A DNA stretch of 64,000 nucleotides from Clostridia bacterium (GCA_017531505.1 JAFXKX010000017.1:1-64000), one strand, 5' to 3'. Positions 15,714-24,510 are shown, numbered from the stretch's first letter. Translations and numbers: made by a program. The notes: a model not told the origin generated them from the sequence alone.

Positions 15714-16134
15714 AATAATTCGATCATTGGTACGCCGGCATGGCAGTACCGACCCGTTTTTGTTGGCACGGGAGTTGGGGATCTGTGTTATATATGAAGA
15801 ACTGGGCAGCATCCGCGGCTATTACAATCAGCAGAAACGGCAAAAATTTATACATATCAATAACCGCTTAAGCGAATCACAGGCGCGCTTTACAGCCGCA
15901 CACGAATTAGGGCACGCCCTGCTGCACAGTAAGGAGAACGTCCCTTTCTTAAGAGAAAACACTTTATTTTCCACCAACCGTCTGGAAGTAGAGGCCAATG
16001 CTTTTGCGCTGCGCTTACTGCTCCATGATCAGAAGGAAGAATCCCGTGATTGCAGCAGTTCACAAATCGCCGCTATGCTGGGCGTAGACGAAAAACTGCT
16101 TCTGCGTCACTACCGTAATTTGTTTCATATCTAA
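15706..16134 (+). CDS. ImmA/IrrE-type metallopeptidase (142 aa)
   Basis: The zinc protease motif is HELGH in FTAAHELGHALLHSK (~66), with a downstream acidic residue in LEVEANAFALRLLL (~92-105), the layout of ImmA/IrrE (DUF955) proteins. In ICEBs1 and related phages ImmA cleaves the partner ImmR repressor after DNA damage or peptide signalling. Here it overlaps the XRE gene by 8 bases, so the pair is very likely the switch of this island. The length is normal. Confidence 0.9.
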   Translation: MDKIIRSLVRRHGSTDPFLLARELGICVIYEELGSIRGYYNQQKRQKFIHINNRLSESQARFTAAHELGHALLHSKENVPFLRENTLFSTNRLEVEANAFALRLLLHDQKEESRDCSSSQIAAMLGVDEKLLLRHYRNLFHI

Positions 16135-16145
16135 AGAGGTAATAT

Positions 16146-16829
16146 ATGACCAATATTTTACTGGATATGTTCAATATCGACGCACCGTGGCTCAAACCTG
16201 CACTGCAGCAATATATTCTGCCCACCCATCGGGTGGCCGTAGTCGCCTTTGCCTTTGGAGATGATATACTTACAGCGGCCGACTGGGATACGATGTATCA
16301 CCCCGAGAACGGAAAATACTATCACAGTGTTGTCGACGGTCTTCTGGCCTATTGCATCCCGTTGGAGAACATTCGCATTATCAACTATATTTCAGATTCT
16401 CCTGCAGAAGCGGCTGACATCATAAAAGACTCCGATATCGTGTACTTCACCGGTGGCTTGACGCCCAGACTGTATGAACGTATCCTCGAGTTTGGGTTAG
16501 ACAAAGTATTGGCCGATTATCCGGGCGTTGTGATGGGCTACAGCGCCGGCGCGCTCGTACAGTTGGGTGAATATCACCATTCGCCTGATAAAGATTATCC
16601 TGAATTCATGTATTGTGCCGGTCTGGGAATGCAGCAGGGCTACTATGTAGAGGTCCATTACGAAGCCACCCCTATTCAGGATGCCGCCATTGATCGCGTG
16701 CTTCGCGAGCGACAACAGCCGGTATACGCACTGCAGTTCAATAGTGGTGCATTAATTGCCCAAGGCAGCAAGGTGCAGCCCATAGGCGATGTAAAAATAT
16801 TTTTGCCCGAAGATATCCTCTGCAAATAA
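16146..16829 (+). CDS. Peptidase S51 / type 1 glutamine amidotransferase-like protein (227 aa)
   Basis: The fold of dipeptidase E and cyanophycinase-like S51 serine peptidases is indicated by VYFTGGLTPRL (~100) and the nucleophile elbow GYSAGALVQLG (~134-144, Ser in GYSAG). A histidine follows in the VHYEATP region. S51 enzymes cleave Asp-X dipeptides or related substrates in the cytoplasm. It starts 11 bases after immA behind AAAGAGG, so it is probably cotranscribed with the repressor operon, which is unusual for this family. The substrate is unknown. Confidence 0.85.
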   Translation: MTNILLDMFNIDAPWLKPALQQYILPTHRVAVVAFAFGDDILTAADWDTMYHPENGKYYHSVVDGLLAYCIPLENIRIINYISDSPAEAADIIKDSDIVYFTGGLTPRLYERILEFGLDKVLADYPGVVMGYSAGALVQLGEYHHSPDKDYPEFMYCAGLGMQQGYYVEVHYEATPIQDAAIDRVLRERQQPVYALQFNSGALIAQGSKVQPIGDVKIFLPEDILCK

Positions 16830-16842
16830 TCCTATGTAAAGT

Positions 16843-16876
16843 AAAACTCCCGGATCGTTGTGATCCGGGAGTTTTT
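16843..16876. terminator. Bidirectional terminator between the S51 peptidase and the dehydrogenase cluster
   Basis: AAAACTCCCGGATC/GATCCGGGAGTTTT is a 14-bp stem with A and T runs on both sides. Confidence 0.9.
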
Positions 16877-16888
16877 GCTTTTATTTTA

Positions 16889-18091
16889 TTACATATCCTG
16901 ATACAGGCCGCAAATAAGTTCTGCCAACATTTTCTCCAGAGGCTGAGACTTATCCAGACCGCAATACTGATATACCGCCGCCTCAATGCCGTTCTCTGCC
17001 ACATATGCCAATACCGCAACAGAATCAGGATCCTTGGGATTATCAAAACGGAATGCATACGCAGCTGCCTTTGCCAGATTATACGGCAAACGGCCATTCA
17101 GCATACAGCCCAGAGCGGGGCCAAGGAACCGTTCTTCTCTACCCAGTTTACGGATCAGGCCAAACAGCTGTCTGTCGATCACGTCAATGGTAACACGCTT
17201 CTTCGCACCGGGCACCAGTTTGATCTTTCTGCGCTGACCGGCCTCATACTCTTCTTTATTGAGCCCCAGACCAAATTCCACACCGTACATGGCTTCATCC
17301 ATACAGCGTGCCGCAAACTCCATAACTGCGGGATCATCGGTTGCTTCGCCGTACATAACATAGCCCTTATATTTACCCATACCGCCAATAGCGCCGCCGT
17401 TCATATTAGAAGTCCACACCTTTGCCATTGCACGGGCATCCATCTTATTCAACGGACGCAGGCCCAGTTCCAGCGGAACTTCTCCTTTGAAAGTATCTGC
17501 GTCAATGGGCAGATCATCATAGTCGGATGCACTGAAGCTTTCAGGGTCTTTCTCATACTGTTCTGCAGTGGGGGCAAAACCGCCGCACTGTGCGATTGCA
17601 GTAACCAGACCTACATACTTTTCAAAATATGCGATCTGTTCCGGGGTGGTCAGCATTTTGCGGATTGCCTCATCAAACACTTTATCTGCACCGGTATAGT
17701 TTACAACAAATACAGCATTAAAGTAGCCTGCGTCCGGCAATGCTGCACGACGAATGATCGCCTCCCCCAACAATTTGGCTGCTTCTTCAAAACCGTTGGC
17801 ATAGATGGGCAGCATGACCAAGCTTTCCTTTTCCAAAATCTGCAGGCACTGTTCACGCTCTTCCCCATGGATACAATAGATTTCAAAACCACTGCGGACC
17901 TCTTCCTCGATACCGGATCCGTCTTCATGGGTAACATAGACCGTATAATAGCCCTGCTTACGCAGAAAATCTACCTGTTCTTGACGGCGTGCCAAAAAGA
18001 TTGGCTTATAGCCGGCTTTTTTCGCCATATTGACCATATAGCCTTTACCCAGTTTACCTGCACCCAAAATAACCAGTTTCTTTTCGCTCAT
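16889..18091 (-). CDS. Mannitol-dehydrogenase-like NAD-binding protein, paralogue 1 (400 aa)
   Basis: A member of the polyol-specific long-chain dehydrogenase superfamily, related to MtlD. The Rossmann motif LGAGKLGKGY is at residues ~8-17, with ARRQEQ after strand 2. The C-terminal helical domain contains KVWTSNMNGG (~225-235). The catalytic pattern of characterised members is K-x4-N-x2-H; here the Lys and Asn are present but His is replaced by Gly. The two following genes (18177-19388, 19417-20631) are paralogues with the same loss. The substrate is unknown; a sugar-acid, polyol phosphate or other hydroxy compound is possible. GGGAG precedes the ATG. Confidence 0.8.
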   Translation of the reverse strand: MSEKKLVILGAGKLGKGYMVNMAKKAGYKPIFLARRQEQVDFLRKQGYYTVYVTHEDGSGIEEEVRSGFEIYCIHGEEREQCLQILEKESLVMLPIYANGFEEAAKLLGEAIIRRAALPDAGYFNAVFVVNYTGADKVFDEAIRKMLTTPEQIAYFEKYVGLVTAIAQCGGFAPTAEQYEKDPESFSASDYDDLPIDADTFKGEVPLELGLRPLNKMDARAMAKVWTSNMNGGAIGGMGKYKGYVMYGEATDDPAVMEFAARCMDEAMYGVEFGLGLNKEEYEAGQRRKIKLVPGAKKRVTIDVIDRQLFGLIRKLGREERFLGPALGCMLNGRLPYNLAKAAAYAFRFDNPKDPDSVAVLAYVAENGIEAAVYQYCGLDKSQPLEKMLAELICGLYQDM

Positions 18092-18176
18092 AGTGAACTC
18101 CCTTCTTTTCTTATCTCAAATCTTCTCTTACAAAAAATGTATCTTTTGTTTAGCATATCATGTTTATTCGAAAGAC

Positions 18177-19388
18177 TCAATATTTTTGTATCGATAATTC
18201 CGCATAGTGTGCGCAAACCAACTGCGCCAATAACGCCTCCATCGGCTGCGCTTTATCCAGCCCACTGTACCGATATACCGCCGCCTCAATGCCATGCTCC
18301 CGTACATAACTCAAAATTTCCACAGAATCGGGATCTTCGGAATTATCAAACATATATGCCAAAGCCGCTGCTTTTGCCAGATGATACGGCAATTTCCCGT
18401 GACAGATACACCCCAGTGCCGGTCCCAAAAAACGCTCCTGTCTGCTCACCTTGCGCTTCAGCCCAAACAACTGACGCTCAAATACATCAACAGTGGGGCG
18501 GATATCCACACCGGGCAGCAACGGCGGAGCCTTATATTCACCCAAACGGTATTCCTCTTCATCCATCCCCAGTTCGTGTTCGATGGCATACAGCGCTTCC
18601 TTCTTGCAAGCCTGCCAGAAAGCCGTGATCTGCCGGTCCCGCACCGCGTCATCAAATACCGTATACCCTTTATGTACGCCGGCACCGGCGATCGCGCCCA
18701 GCCGCATATTGGATGTCCACAGTTTTGCGCGGATACGGGTCTGCATTTTGTCAAGGGGCAACAGTCCCTCCACTGCAGGGATCCCTCCTCGAAACGCCTC
18801 CCGGTCTACCGGCAATTCCGGATAATCGGATGCGCAGATCGCCTCCGGATCCTGTGCCAATACTTCCGGCAAAGCCGCAAACCCATCACGAATAGGCAGC
18901 GTCGTTACCAGACCGATATTCTTTTCATAGTATTGGATCTCTGCCGGCGTATGCAAGCCTTCACGGATCAACGCGTCCAATACCGCATCCGGCGAAGGGC
19001 TGTTGACCAGCAGCAAAATATCCAGCGTACCAGCCTGCCGCTGCGCCCGCAGACAAATTGCTTCTGCCAACAATGCCGCAGCCTGCGCAAAACCATTGGC
19101 ATAAATGGCGATCGCTGCGATCTCTGCCTCAGCCAATACTTGCAGGCATTGATTCCGCTCCGGCCCCTCGCTACACCACGCCGTAAAATCATGCACCCGA
19201 TAAATCTCCATCGGCGCACCGTTTTCGTGTTCGAGACAAACAGTATAATACCCCTGTGCCCGTAAAGTATCAGCCTGCTGCTGACGGCGGGTAATAAACA
19301 CCGGGTGGTATCCTGCTTTTGCAAACAGATCTGCTGCATAGCCCTTTCCCAGTTTTCCCGCACCAATGATGGCGATTTTCTTCTTCAC
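18177..19388 (-). CDS. Mannitol-dehydrogenase-like NAD-binding protein, paralogue 2 (403 aa)
   Basis: The start is placed at GTG 19388 because the homologous N-terminus (KKKIAIIGAGKLGKGYAADLF) begins there; upstream in-frame codons look non-coding. It has the same domain plan as its neighbours: Rossmann GAGKLGKGY, then a C-terminal domain with KLWTSNMRLG, where the catalytic His of K-x4-N-x2-H is Leu. LGPALGCICHGKLPYHLAKAAALAY near the C-terminus is shared with the others. It is separated from paralogue 3 by 28 bases and from paralogue 1 by ~85 bases, so the three may be one operon read leftwards. Confidence 0.8.
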   Translation of the reverse strand: MKKKIAIIGAGKLGKGYAADLFAKAGYHPVFITRRQQQADTLRAQGYYTVCLEHENGAPMEIYRVHDFTAWCSEGPERNQCLQVLAEAEIAAIAIYANGFAQAAALLAEAICLRAQRQAGTLDILLLVNSPSPDAVLDALIREGLHTPAEIQYYEKNIGLVTTLPIRDGFAALPEVLAQDPEAICASDYPELPVDREAFRGGIPAVEGLLPLDKMQTRIRAKLWTSNMRLGAIAGAGVHKGYTVFDDAVRDRQITAFWQACKKEALYAIEHELGMDEEEYRLGEYKAPPLLPGVDIRPTVDVFERQLFGLKRKVSRQERFLGPALGCICHGKLPYHLAKAAALAYMFDNSEDPDSVEILSYVREHGIEAAVYRYSGLDKAQPMEALLAQLVCAHYAELSIQKY

Positions 19389-19416
19389 GTTCCCTATCCT
19401 CTCTGTTTGTCTTTCT

Positions 19417-20631
19417 TTACAGTTTAGCCATCTGCAAATCCCAATAGTGTGCACAGATCAATTCCAGCAATTGTGCTTCCAACGGTTCTTCTGCAGACAA
19501 TCCACAATACTTTTGTGCCGCTTCACGAACGCCGTATTTCTCTACATAGCCAAGTATTTCCGCAGAGGTGGGATCTCCGTCATTGCGGAATCCAAATGCC
19601 AGCGCAATTGCCTTTGCCAAAAAGAAGGGAATCCGCCCCATTTCAAGGCAGGTCATTGCAGGGCCTACCAATCGTTCCTGTCGCCCCAATTTGCGGGCAA
19701 GACCATTCATCTGCCGTGCAAGGGTATCTGTGGAAAGACGCATCTCCATCCCCGGAAGCAATGGCATTACCTTACGCTCGCCCTTTTGAAAATCTTCATA
19801 CGTCATATGAAATTTATTCAAAATACCATATACCGATTCTTCATAACAAGCTTTACAAAACGCCTTTACATGCGCATCTTCATTCGCTTCCTGCGCCATG
19901 GTATAGCCTTTTGTCTGTGCCAGGCAAGCCATAACGCCGCCCCGCATATTGCCCGCCCACAATTTTGCCTTGAGTCGTGCATCGATATTGTCCAACGGGA
20001 TGATCCCCTCTACCTGCGGAATTTCGCCACGAAACGCCTCGCCATCTACCGGCAGTTCCGGATAATCGGATGCTGTGATCGCCTCGGGATCTTTGGCCAA
20101 CAGCCAATCGGGCGCCGCATAACCGCCGCGATATGCCAAAGTGCGCACCAAACCCACATTTTTTTCATAATATGCGATCTGTTCGGGTGTACTTAAGCGC
20201 TGACGGATATAGGTATCAAAAGTGATATGCGGGCCGGGATAGTTGACAACCAGTAAAATATCCAGCGGGCCTGCACCCTGCTGCGCGCGCAGCGCAATGG
20301 CGTCCCCCAGCAAATGGCCGATCGCCTCAAACCCGTTGTCGTACACCTGTACCGATGCCAGCGGTACCTGTGCCAATACCTGTACACAGTTTTCTCTCTC
20401 CGGGCCAGTGGTACACCACGCCTCGTAGCCGCTGTATACGACCACTTCGGGTTCTGCACCGTTCTCATGTTCCAAAAAAACATGATAACAGCCGTGGTCA
20501 CGCAAATTATTGATCTGCTCCTGCCGACGCGCCATAAATATAATGTCGTACCCTGCCTTTTGGAACAGATCCGCAAGATACCCTTTACCTAATTTTCCTG
20601 CACCGATCAGGGCAATGCTTTTTTCGTTCAT
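19417..20631 (-). CDS. Mannitol-dehydrogenase-like NAD-binding protein, paralogue 3 (404 aa)
   Basis: The ATG at 20631 (MNEKSIALIGAGKLGKGYLA) is preceded by AAAGGAA and matches the paralogues' N-termini. The Rossmann motif is intact. The active-site region reads KLWAGNMRGG, again Lys and Asn without the expected His. The three proteins keep GLVRTLA/GLVTxxA and DYPELPVDGEAF-type blocks, so they share ancestry and probably a common type of substrate with different specificities. It is the first gene of the leftward set. Confidence 0.8.
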   Translation of the reverse strand: MNEKSIALIGAGKLGKGYLADLFQKAGYDIIFMARRQEQINNLRDHGCYHVFLEHENGAEPEVVVYSGYEAWCTTGPERENCVQVLAQVPLASVQVYDNGFEAIGHLLGDAIALRAQQGAGPLDILLVVNYPGPHITFDTYIRQRLSTPEQIAYYEKNVGLVRTLAYRGGYAAPDWLLAKDPEAITASDYPELPVDGEAFRGEIPQVEGIIPLDNIDARLKAKLWAGNMRGGVMACLAQTKGYTMAQEANEDAHVKAFCKACYEESVYGILNKFHMTYEDFQKGERKVMPLLPGMEMRLSTDTLARQMNGLARKLGRQERLVGPAMTCLEMGRIPFFLAKAIALAFGFRNDGDPTSAEILGYVEKYGVREAAQKYCGLSAEEPLEAQLLELICAHYWDLQMAKL

Positions 20632-20711
20632 CGTCTTATTCCTTTCTTCATTGTTTTGATACTTTACAAATCTCATAGTTTTATCATAACATACCCCATC
20701 AAAAAACGCAT

Positions 20712-20745
20712 CAAAAAAACCGCTGCATATTTACAGCGGTTTTTG
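20712..20745 (-). terminator. Terminator after the [FeFe] hydrogenase
   Basis: AACCGCTG/CAGCGGTT hairpin with A and T runs in the 122-base gap between the hydrogenase stop and paralogue 3. Confidence 0.8.
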
Positions 20746-20753
20746 GATCTGTC

Positions 20754-22193
20754 TCAGATATGTTTGGTCACACGAACGGCATCGCCGATGTTGCGTTCGA
20801 TCACTTCACGGCTGAAGTTATCCACTTCCAGACGGTTCTTGTCACGATGGGTCAGACAGCCTGCACCACCGATACAGCCACCTTCACAGGCCATGCCTTC
20901 GATAAAGTTTTCATCCAACTGACCTTTCGCTGCCTTGAGCAGTGCCACGCGGCACGCCTCTATGCCGTTGCAGGTAGCAGGCTTCAGCTGGAAGTCGTTT
21001 TCGCCCAACTCTTTCAGCGCCTGACGGATCGCCTCGGTCAGACCGCCGCTTCTTGCAAAAACACGGCCAAAGTAAGAGGCATCGTCCAGTACTGCTTCCT
21101 CCATCGCCGTAATATCCAGATCACGGCTGTCAAACAACGCCTGCAATTCTTCAAAGGTGATCACACTGTCTACCAGCGGACGAATGCGTTCCTGACGGAT
21201 CTCCATCTTTTTCGCGGTGCAAGGTCCGATAAATACGATCTTTGCAGTGGGGTCCTGCTGCTTGATATACTGTGCAATGGCGCCCATCGGCGAAATATTT
21301 TCGGAAATATGCGGTGCCAGTTTGGGGAAATTCTTGCGTACAAAGTCTACAAAAGACGGGCAGCAGGAGCTGATCAGGAACTGCTTCTCCAGCAATTCCA
21401 TACCTTCTCTTGCAGCGACCATATCTGCACCCAGCGCAACTTCCGTTACTTTATGGAAGCCCAACGCCTGAATGCCGGCCAACACCTGACCCAGTTTTGC
21501 ATATCGGAACTGACCGATGATAGAAGGTGCCACGATCGCATATACGCGGTAGTTTTCGTTATTGTTGCTCTTTTTGAGGATGTCTATAACATCCAATATA
21601 AAAGACTTGTCCGAGATCGCGCCAAAGGGGCACTGATATACACACGCACCGCAGCCGATGCACTTGTTTTCATCGATCACTGCTTCCTTGGTCTCGGAGT
21701 TTTTACTCATACTGATAGCCTTGACCTTACATGCCGCCTCACAGGGACGACGATGCTTTGCAATCGCGCTATAAGGGCAAGCCTTTGCGCACAAACCGCA
21801 GCTGATACACTTTTCCTTATCAATATGTGCCTTGTGATCGTCGTCAATCACGATCGCACCGCGAGGGCATACATCCTCACAGCGGTGAGCCAGACAGCCA
21901 CGGCAGTTATTGGTAACAAACAATCCCGTCGCAGGGCATTCGTCACAGGCAATATCGATTACCTCGATGATATTTTTGTTTTCGGGATCGCCGCCCATAG
22001 CGATTTTGACGCGTTCCGCCATTACCGCGCGTTCCTTATATACACAGCAGGACATCGTGGGCTTGTTGCCGGATACGATCTCCTTGGGAATATCCAATAC
22101 TGACTTTTCAAGGGTACCGTTCCATGCATGACGTGCTACGCTGCGCAATACTTTATATTTCAAATGTTGTACTTTGGTATCAAAAATTCTCAT
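20754..22193 (-). CDS. Monomeric [FeFe] hydrogenase, probably group B (479 aa)
   Basis: The N-terminal ~200 residues carry several ferredoxin-type clusters (CRGCLAHRCEDVCP ~97-110, CISCGLCAKACP ~129-140, CIGCGACVYQCP ~178-189). The H-cluster domain has the three signature loops in order: SSCCPS (275-280), GPCTAKKM (323-330) and MACEGGC (434-440). These differ slightly from the TSCCPGW/MPCTAKK/MACPGGC of classical group A enzymes, as is usual for the monomeric group B branch of Clostridia. It reversibly converts protons and electrons to H2, probably from reduced ferredoxin. The start at 22193 follows GGAAGGG. Confidence 0.9.
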   Translation of the reverse strand: MRIFDTKVQHLKYKVLRSVARHAWNGTLEKSVLDIPKEIVSGNKPTMSCCVYKERAVMAERVKIAMGGDPENKNIIEVIDIACDECPATGLFVTNNCRGCLAHRCEDVCPRGAIVIDDDHKAHIDKEKCISCGLCAKACPYSAIAKHRRPCEAACKVKAISMSKNSETKEAVIDENKCIGCGACVYQCPFGAISDKSFILDVIDILKKSNNNENYRVYAIVAPSIIGQFRYAKLGQVLAGIQALGFHKVTEVALGADMVAAREGMELLEKQFLISSCCPSFVDFVRKNFPKLAPHISENISPMGAIAQYIKQQDPTAKIVFIGPCTAKKMEIRQERIRPLVDSVITFEELQALFDSRDLDITAMEEAVLDDASYFGRVFARSGGLTEAIRQALKELGENDFQLKPATCNGIEACRVALLKAAKGQLDENFIEGMACEGGCIGGAGCLTHRDKNRLEVDNFSREVIERNIGDAVRVTKHI

Positions 22194-22300
22194 GTGAGCC
22201 CTTCCTTTTCCCGGAATACCTTTATGTAAATAAAACCACACAATACGCAATTATATCATGCCATAAGTCTCGCAAAAAATCAACAAATATCGATATTCTG

Positions 22301-22747
22301 TTATCGATTATCTTCCGTTGCCTGTACACCTCTTGCTTCGATCGGCGTAGAAAATACGATTTGTGTCTGCGTTCTGCCGAATTTCTGCAGCCGTCCCACA
22401 AAACCGTCCAGTTCCACCGTGCTTTTGAACGCCACTTTGAGCAGCATACTGTATTCCCCCGTAATATGGCTGCATTCCAATACATGGGGTTCCTTTACAA
22501 TTTGCTTTACAAATGATTCTCTGCGATCCGGTGTCATCTCCAGCAATACATAGGCCCGGATATGATAGCCCAACCGGTACTGATCCACCTGTGCCTGATA
22601 GCCGGTGAGGATGCCCTGTGCCTCCAAATTGCGGATACGGGCCGAAACCGCCGGAGAAGATAAAAACACAGCCTCTGCCAGCACCTTCAGGGGAGTTCGT
22701 GCATTCTTCTGCAGCATTGTCAGTATTTTTTGATCGATCGCGTCCAT
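22301..22747 (-). CDS. Lrp/AsnC family transcription regulator (148 aa)
   Basis: The N-terminal HTH (MDAIDQKILTMLQKNARTPLKVLAEAVFLSSPAVSARI in sequence order, residues 1-38) is the classic Lrp/AsnC DNA-binding domain. The rest is the alpha-beta effector domain (YHIRAYVLLEM, CSHITGEYSMLLKV). AGAGGTG precedes the ATG at 22747. Such proteins sense amino acids and often control the neighbouring divergent gene. Here that is aspA, 172 bases away, so regulation by aspartate or a related amino acid is a reasonable guess. Confidence 0.9.
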   Translation of the reverse strand: MDAIDQKILTMLQKNARTPLKVLAEAVFLSSPAVSARIRNLEAQGILTGYQAQVDQYRLGYHIRAYVLLEMTPDRRESFVKQIVKEPHVLECSHITGEYSMLLKVAFKSTVELDGFVGRLQKFGRTQTQIVFSTPIEARGVQATEDNR

Positions 22748-22919
22748 AAGCACCTCTGTACTTAATATTTTTAAGTTATATATACATTGTACCATATAAA
22801 ACAAAGTTCTAAACTTTATTTTTTAACAAAATTCATTTCTGTTCTCCATATGTTTCCAGTTCCGCATAATGTGTGTATGCTTTCCTTGATCACTTCACAA
22901 TTTCAGGAGGAAACCGTCC

Positions 22920-24320
22920 ATGCAATACCGCAGCGAATCTGATTCTGTCGGCACACTCAATGTTCCTGCCGATGCCTATTACGGCGTACAATCTTTACGC
23001 GCACAACAAAACTTCTGTATCTCCGGTCAGCCGATGCACCCTGTGTTTATCGACAGTCTGATACTGATCAAACGTGCTGCCGCACAAACCAATATGCAGG
23101 CAGGTATGCTTTCTACCGAAACCTGTTCTGCCATCTGCGCTGCCTGCGACAGATTATTGAACGGCGAGCTGCGCGATCAATTTATCGCAGATGCCATTCA
23201 GGGCGGTGCCGGTACCTCTGCCAATATGAACGCCAACGAAGTCATTGCAAATCTGGCAAACCAGATGCTGGGCGGTGCATTGGGCGCCTATGACCGTGTG
23301 CACCCCAATGATCATGTAAATATGTCTCAGTCTACCAACGACGTTGTACCCACCGCCGGCAAACTGACTGTACTTACCCTGCTGCCGCAGCTGATCGCAA
23401 AACTGGGCGAACTGCACGACGCACTGATGGTCAAGGCAGCCGCCTTTGACGGTATTCTGAAAATGGGCCGGACTCAGCTGCAGGATGCCGTGCCCATGCG
23501 TCTCGGTCAGAGTTTCAAGGCATTTGCATCTGCTGTCCGCAGAGACATACAGCGATTGGTCGCCGTCGGCGAAGAGATGCGTACCCTCAATCTGGGCGGC
23601 ACCGCCATCGGCAGCGCCATCAATGTACCTGCCTATTATCTGCGTCATATCGTCCCCAATCTGAGTTCCCTGACCGGGCAGTCGCTGCGTCAGGCAGAAG
23701 ATTTGTTTGATGCCACTCAGAATCTGGATTGCTTTGTGGCCGTATCCGGTGCTCTCAAGGCCTGTGCCGTAAACCTCTCTAAAATGAGCAACGACCTGCG
23801 TCTGATGTCCAGCGGTCCGCGTACCGGCATCCATGAGATCAACCTGCCTGCCCGCCAGAACGGTTCCTCCATCATGCCCGGCAAGGTCAACCCCGTTATC
23901 CCCGAAGTTGTCACGCAGGTAGCCTTCCGTGTAGCCGGCAATGACATCACCATTTCCATGGCTGCAGAAGCCGGCCAGCTGGAGCTCAATGCCTTCGAGC
24001 CTGTATTGTTCTATGCATTGTTTGAATCCATCCAGATGATGACAGGTGCTGTGGATACACTGACGCACAACTGCGTGGAAGGCATTACCGCCAACGAAGA
24101 GGAATGTCTGCAATATCTGGAAAGCTCCGTCGGCATCGTTACCGCCTTGTGCCCTTATATCGGCTATATCAAAGCCGCCGAGATCGCCAAGCGTGCACTG
24201 GCCACCGGTGAGCCTGTTCGTCTGTTGGTAGAGCAATCCGGTCTGCTGTCTGCAGAGCAGCTGGCAGAATTGTTGGATCCTGCCGCCATGACAGAACCCA
24301 GCACCGACACCATCGCTTAA
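22920..24320 (+). CDS. aspA: Aspartate ammonia-lyase (466 aa)
   Basis: A fumarase/aspartase superfamily enzyme converting L-aspartate to fumarate and ammonia. The N-terminal VPADAYYGVQSLRAQQNF, the block TSANMNANEVIAN and the signature loop GSSIMPGKVNPV (~317-328) with the catalytic serine are all present. VPADAYYGVQ with RAQQNF is closer to aspartases than to class II fumarases, though fumarase activity cannot be excluded. The length is normal. AGGAGG lies 9 bases upstream of the ATG. It is divergent from the Lrp-type regulator. Confidence 0.9.
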   Translation: MQYRSESDSVGTLNVPADAYYGVQSLRAQQNFCISGQPMHPVFIDSLILIKRAAAQTNMQAGMLSTETCSAICAACDRLLNGELRDQFIADAIQGGAGTSANMNANEVIANLANQMLGGALGAYDRVHPNDHVNMSQSTNDVVPTAGKLTVLTLLPQLIAKLGELHDALMVKAAAFDGILKMGRTQLQDAVPMRLGQSFKAFASAVRRDIQRLVAVGEEMRTLNLGGTAIGSAINVPAYYLRHIVPNLSSLTGQSLRQAEDLFDATQNLDCFVAVSGALKACAVNLSKMSNDLRLMSSGPRTGIHEINLPARQNGSSIMPGKVNPVIPEVVTQVAFRVAGNDITISMAAEAGQLELNAFEPVLFYALFESIQMMTGAVDTLTHNCVEGITANEEECLQYLESSVGIVTALCPYIGYIKAAEIAKRALATGEPVRLLVEQSGLLSAEQLAELLDPAAMTEPSTDTIA

Positions 24321-24420
24321 ATACTTTAATAGGAAAGTATTTTATATCGCTGGCCCGCCCCCTTTGGCGGGCAGCACCCTTCGCCTTTCCGGCAAATGAA
24401 TTGCCTGTTAGATACAACAA

Positions 24421-24464
24421 AAAACAGAAAGCCCTTGTCTGTACAGACAAGGGCTTTCTGTTTT
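24421..24464. terminator. 44-bp perfect palindrome, probable bidirectional terminator
   Basis: The two 22-base halves are exact reverse complements with no spacer, flanked by A and T runs. It lies between aspA and the next gene on the same strand. A further G+C-rich hairpin (CCCGCC/GGCGGG, ~24355-24372) without a U run precedes it. The 190-base gap shows nothing else. Confidence 0.75.
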
Positions 24465-24510
24465 GCAAAAGTGTGCTATGCTATAAAAAAGTCATCTGCG
24501 GAGGCTCTTT

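Noticed and set aside
13275..16134. Complete prophage
   Set aside because: No integrase, terminase, portal, capsid, tail or replication genes are present, and both sides are ordinary chromosomal genes.
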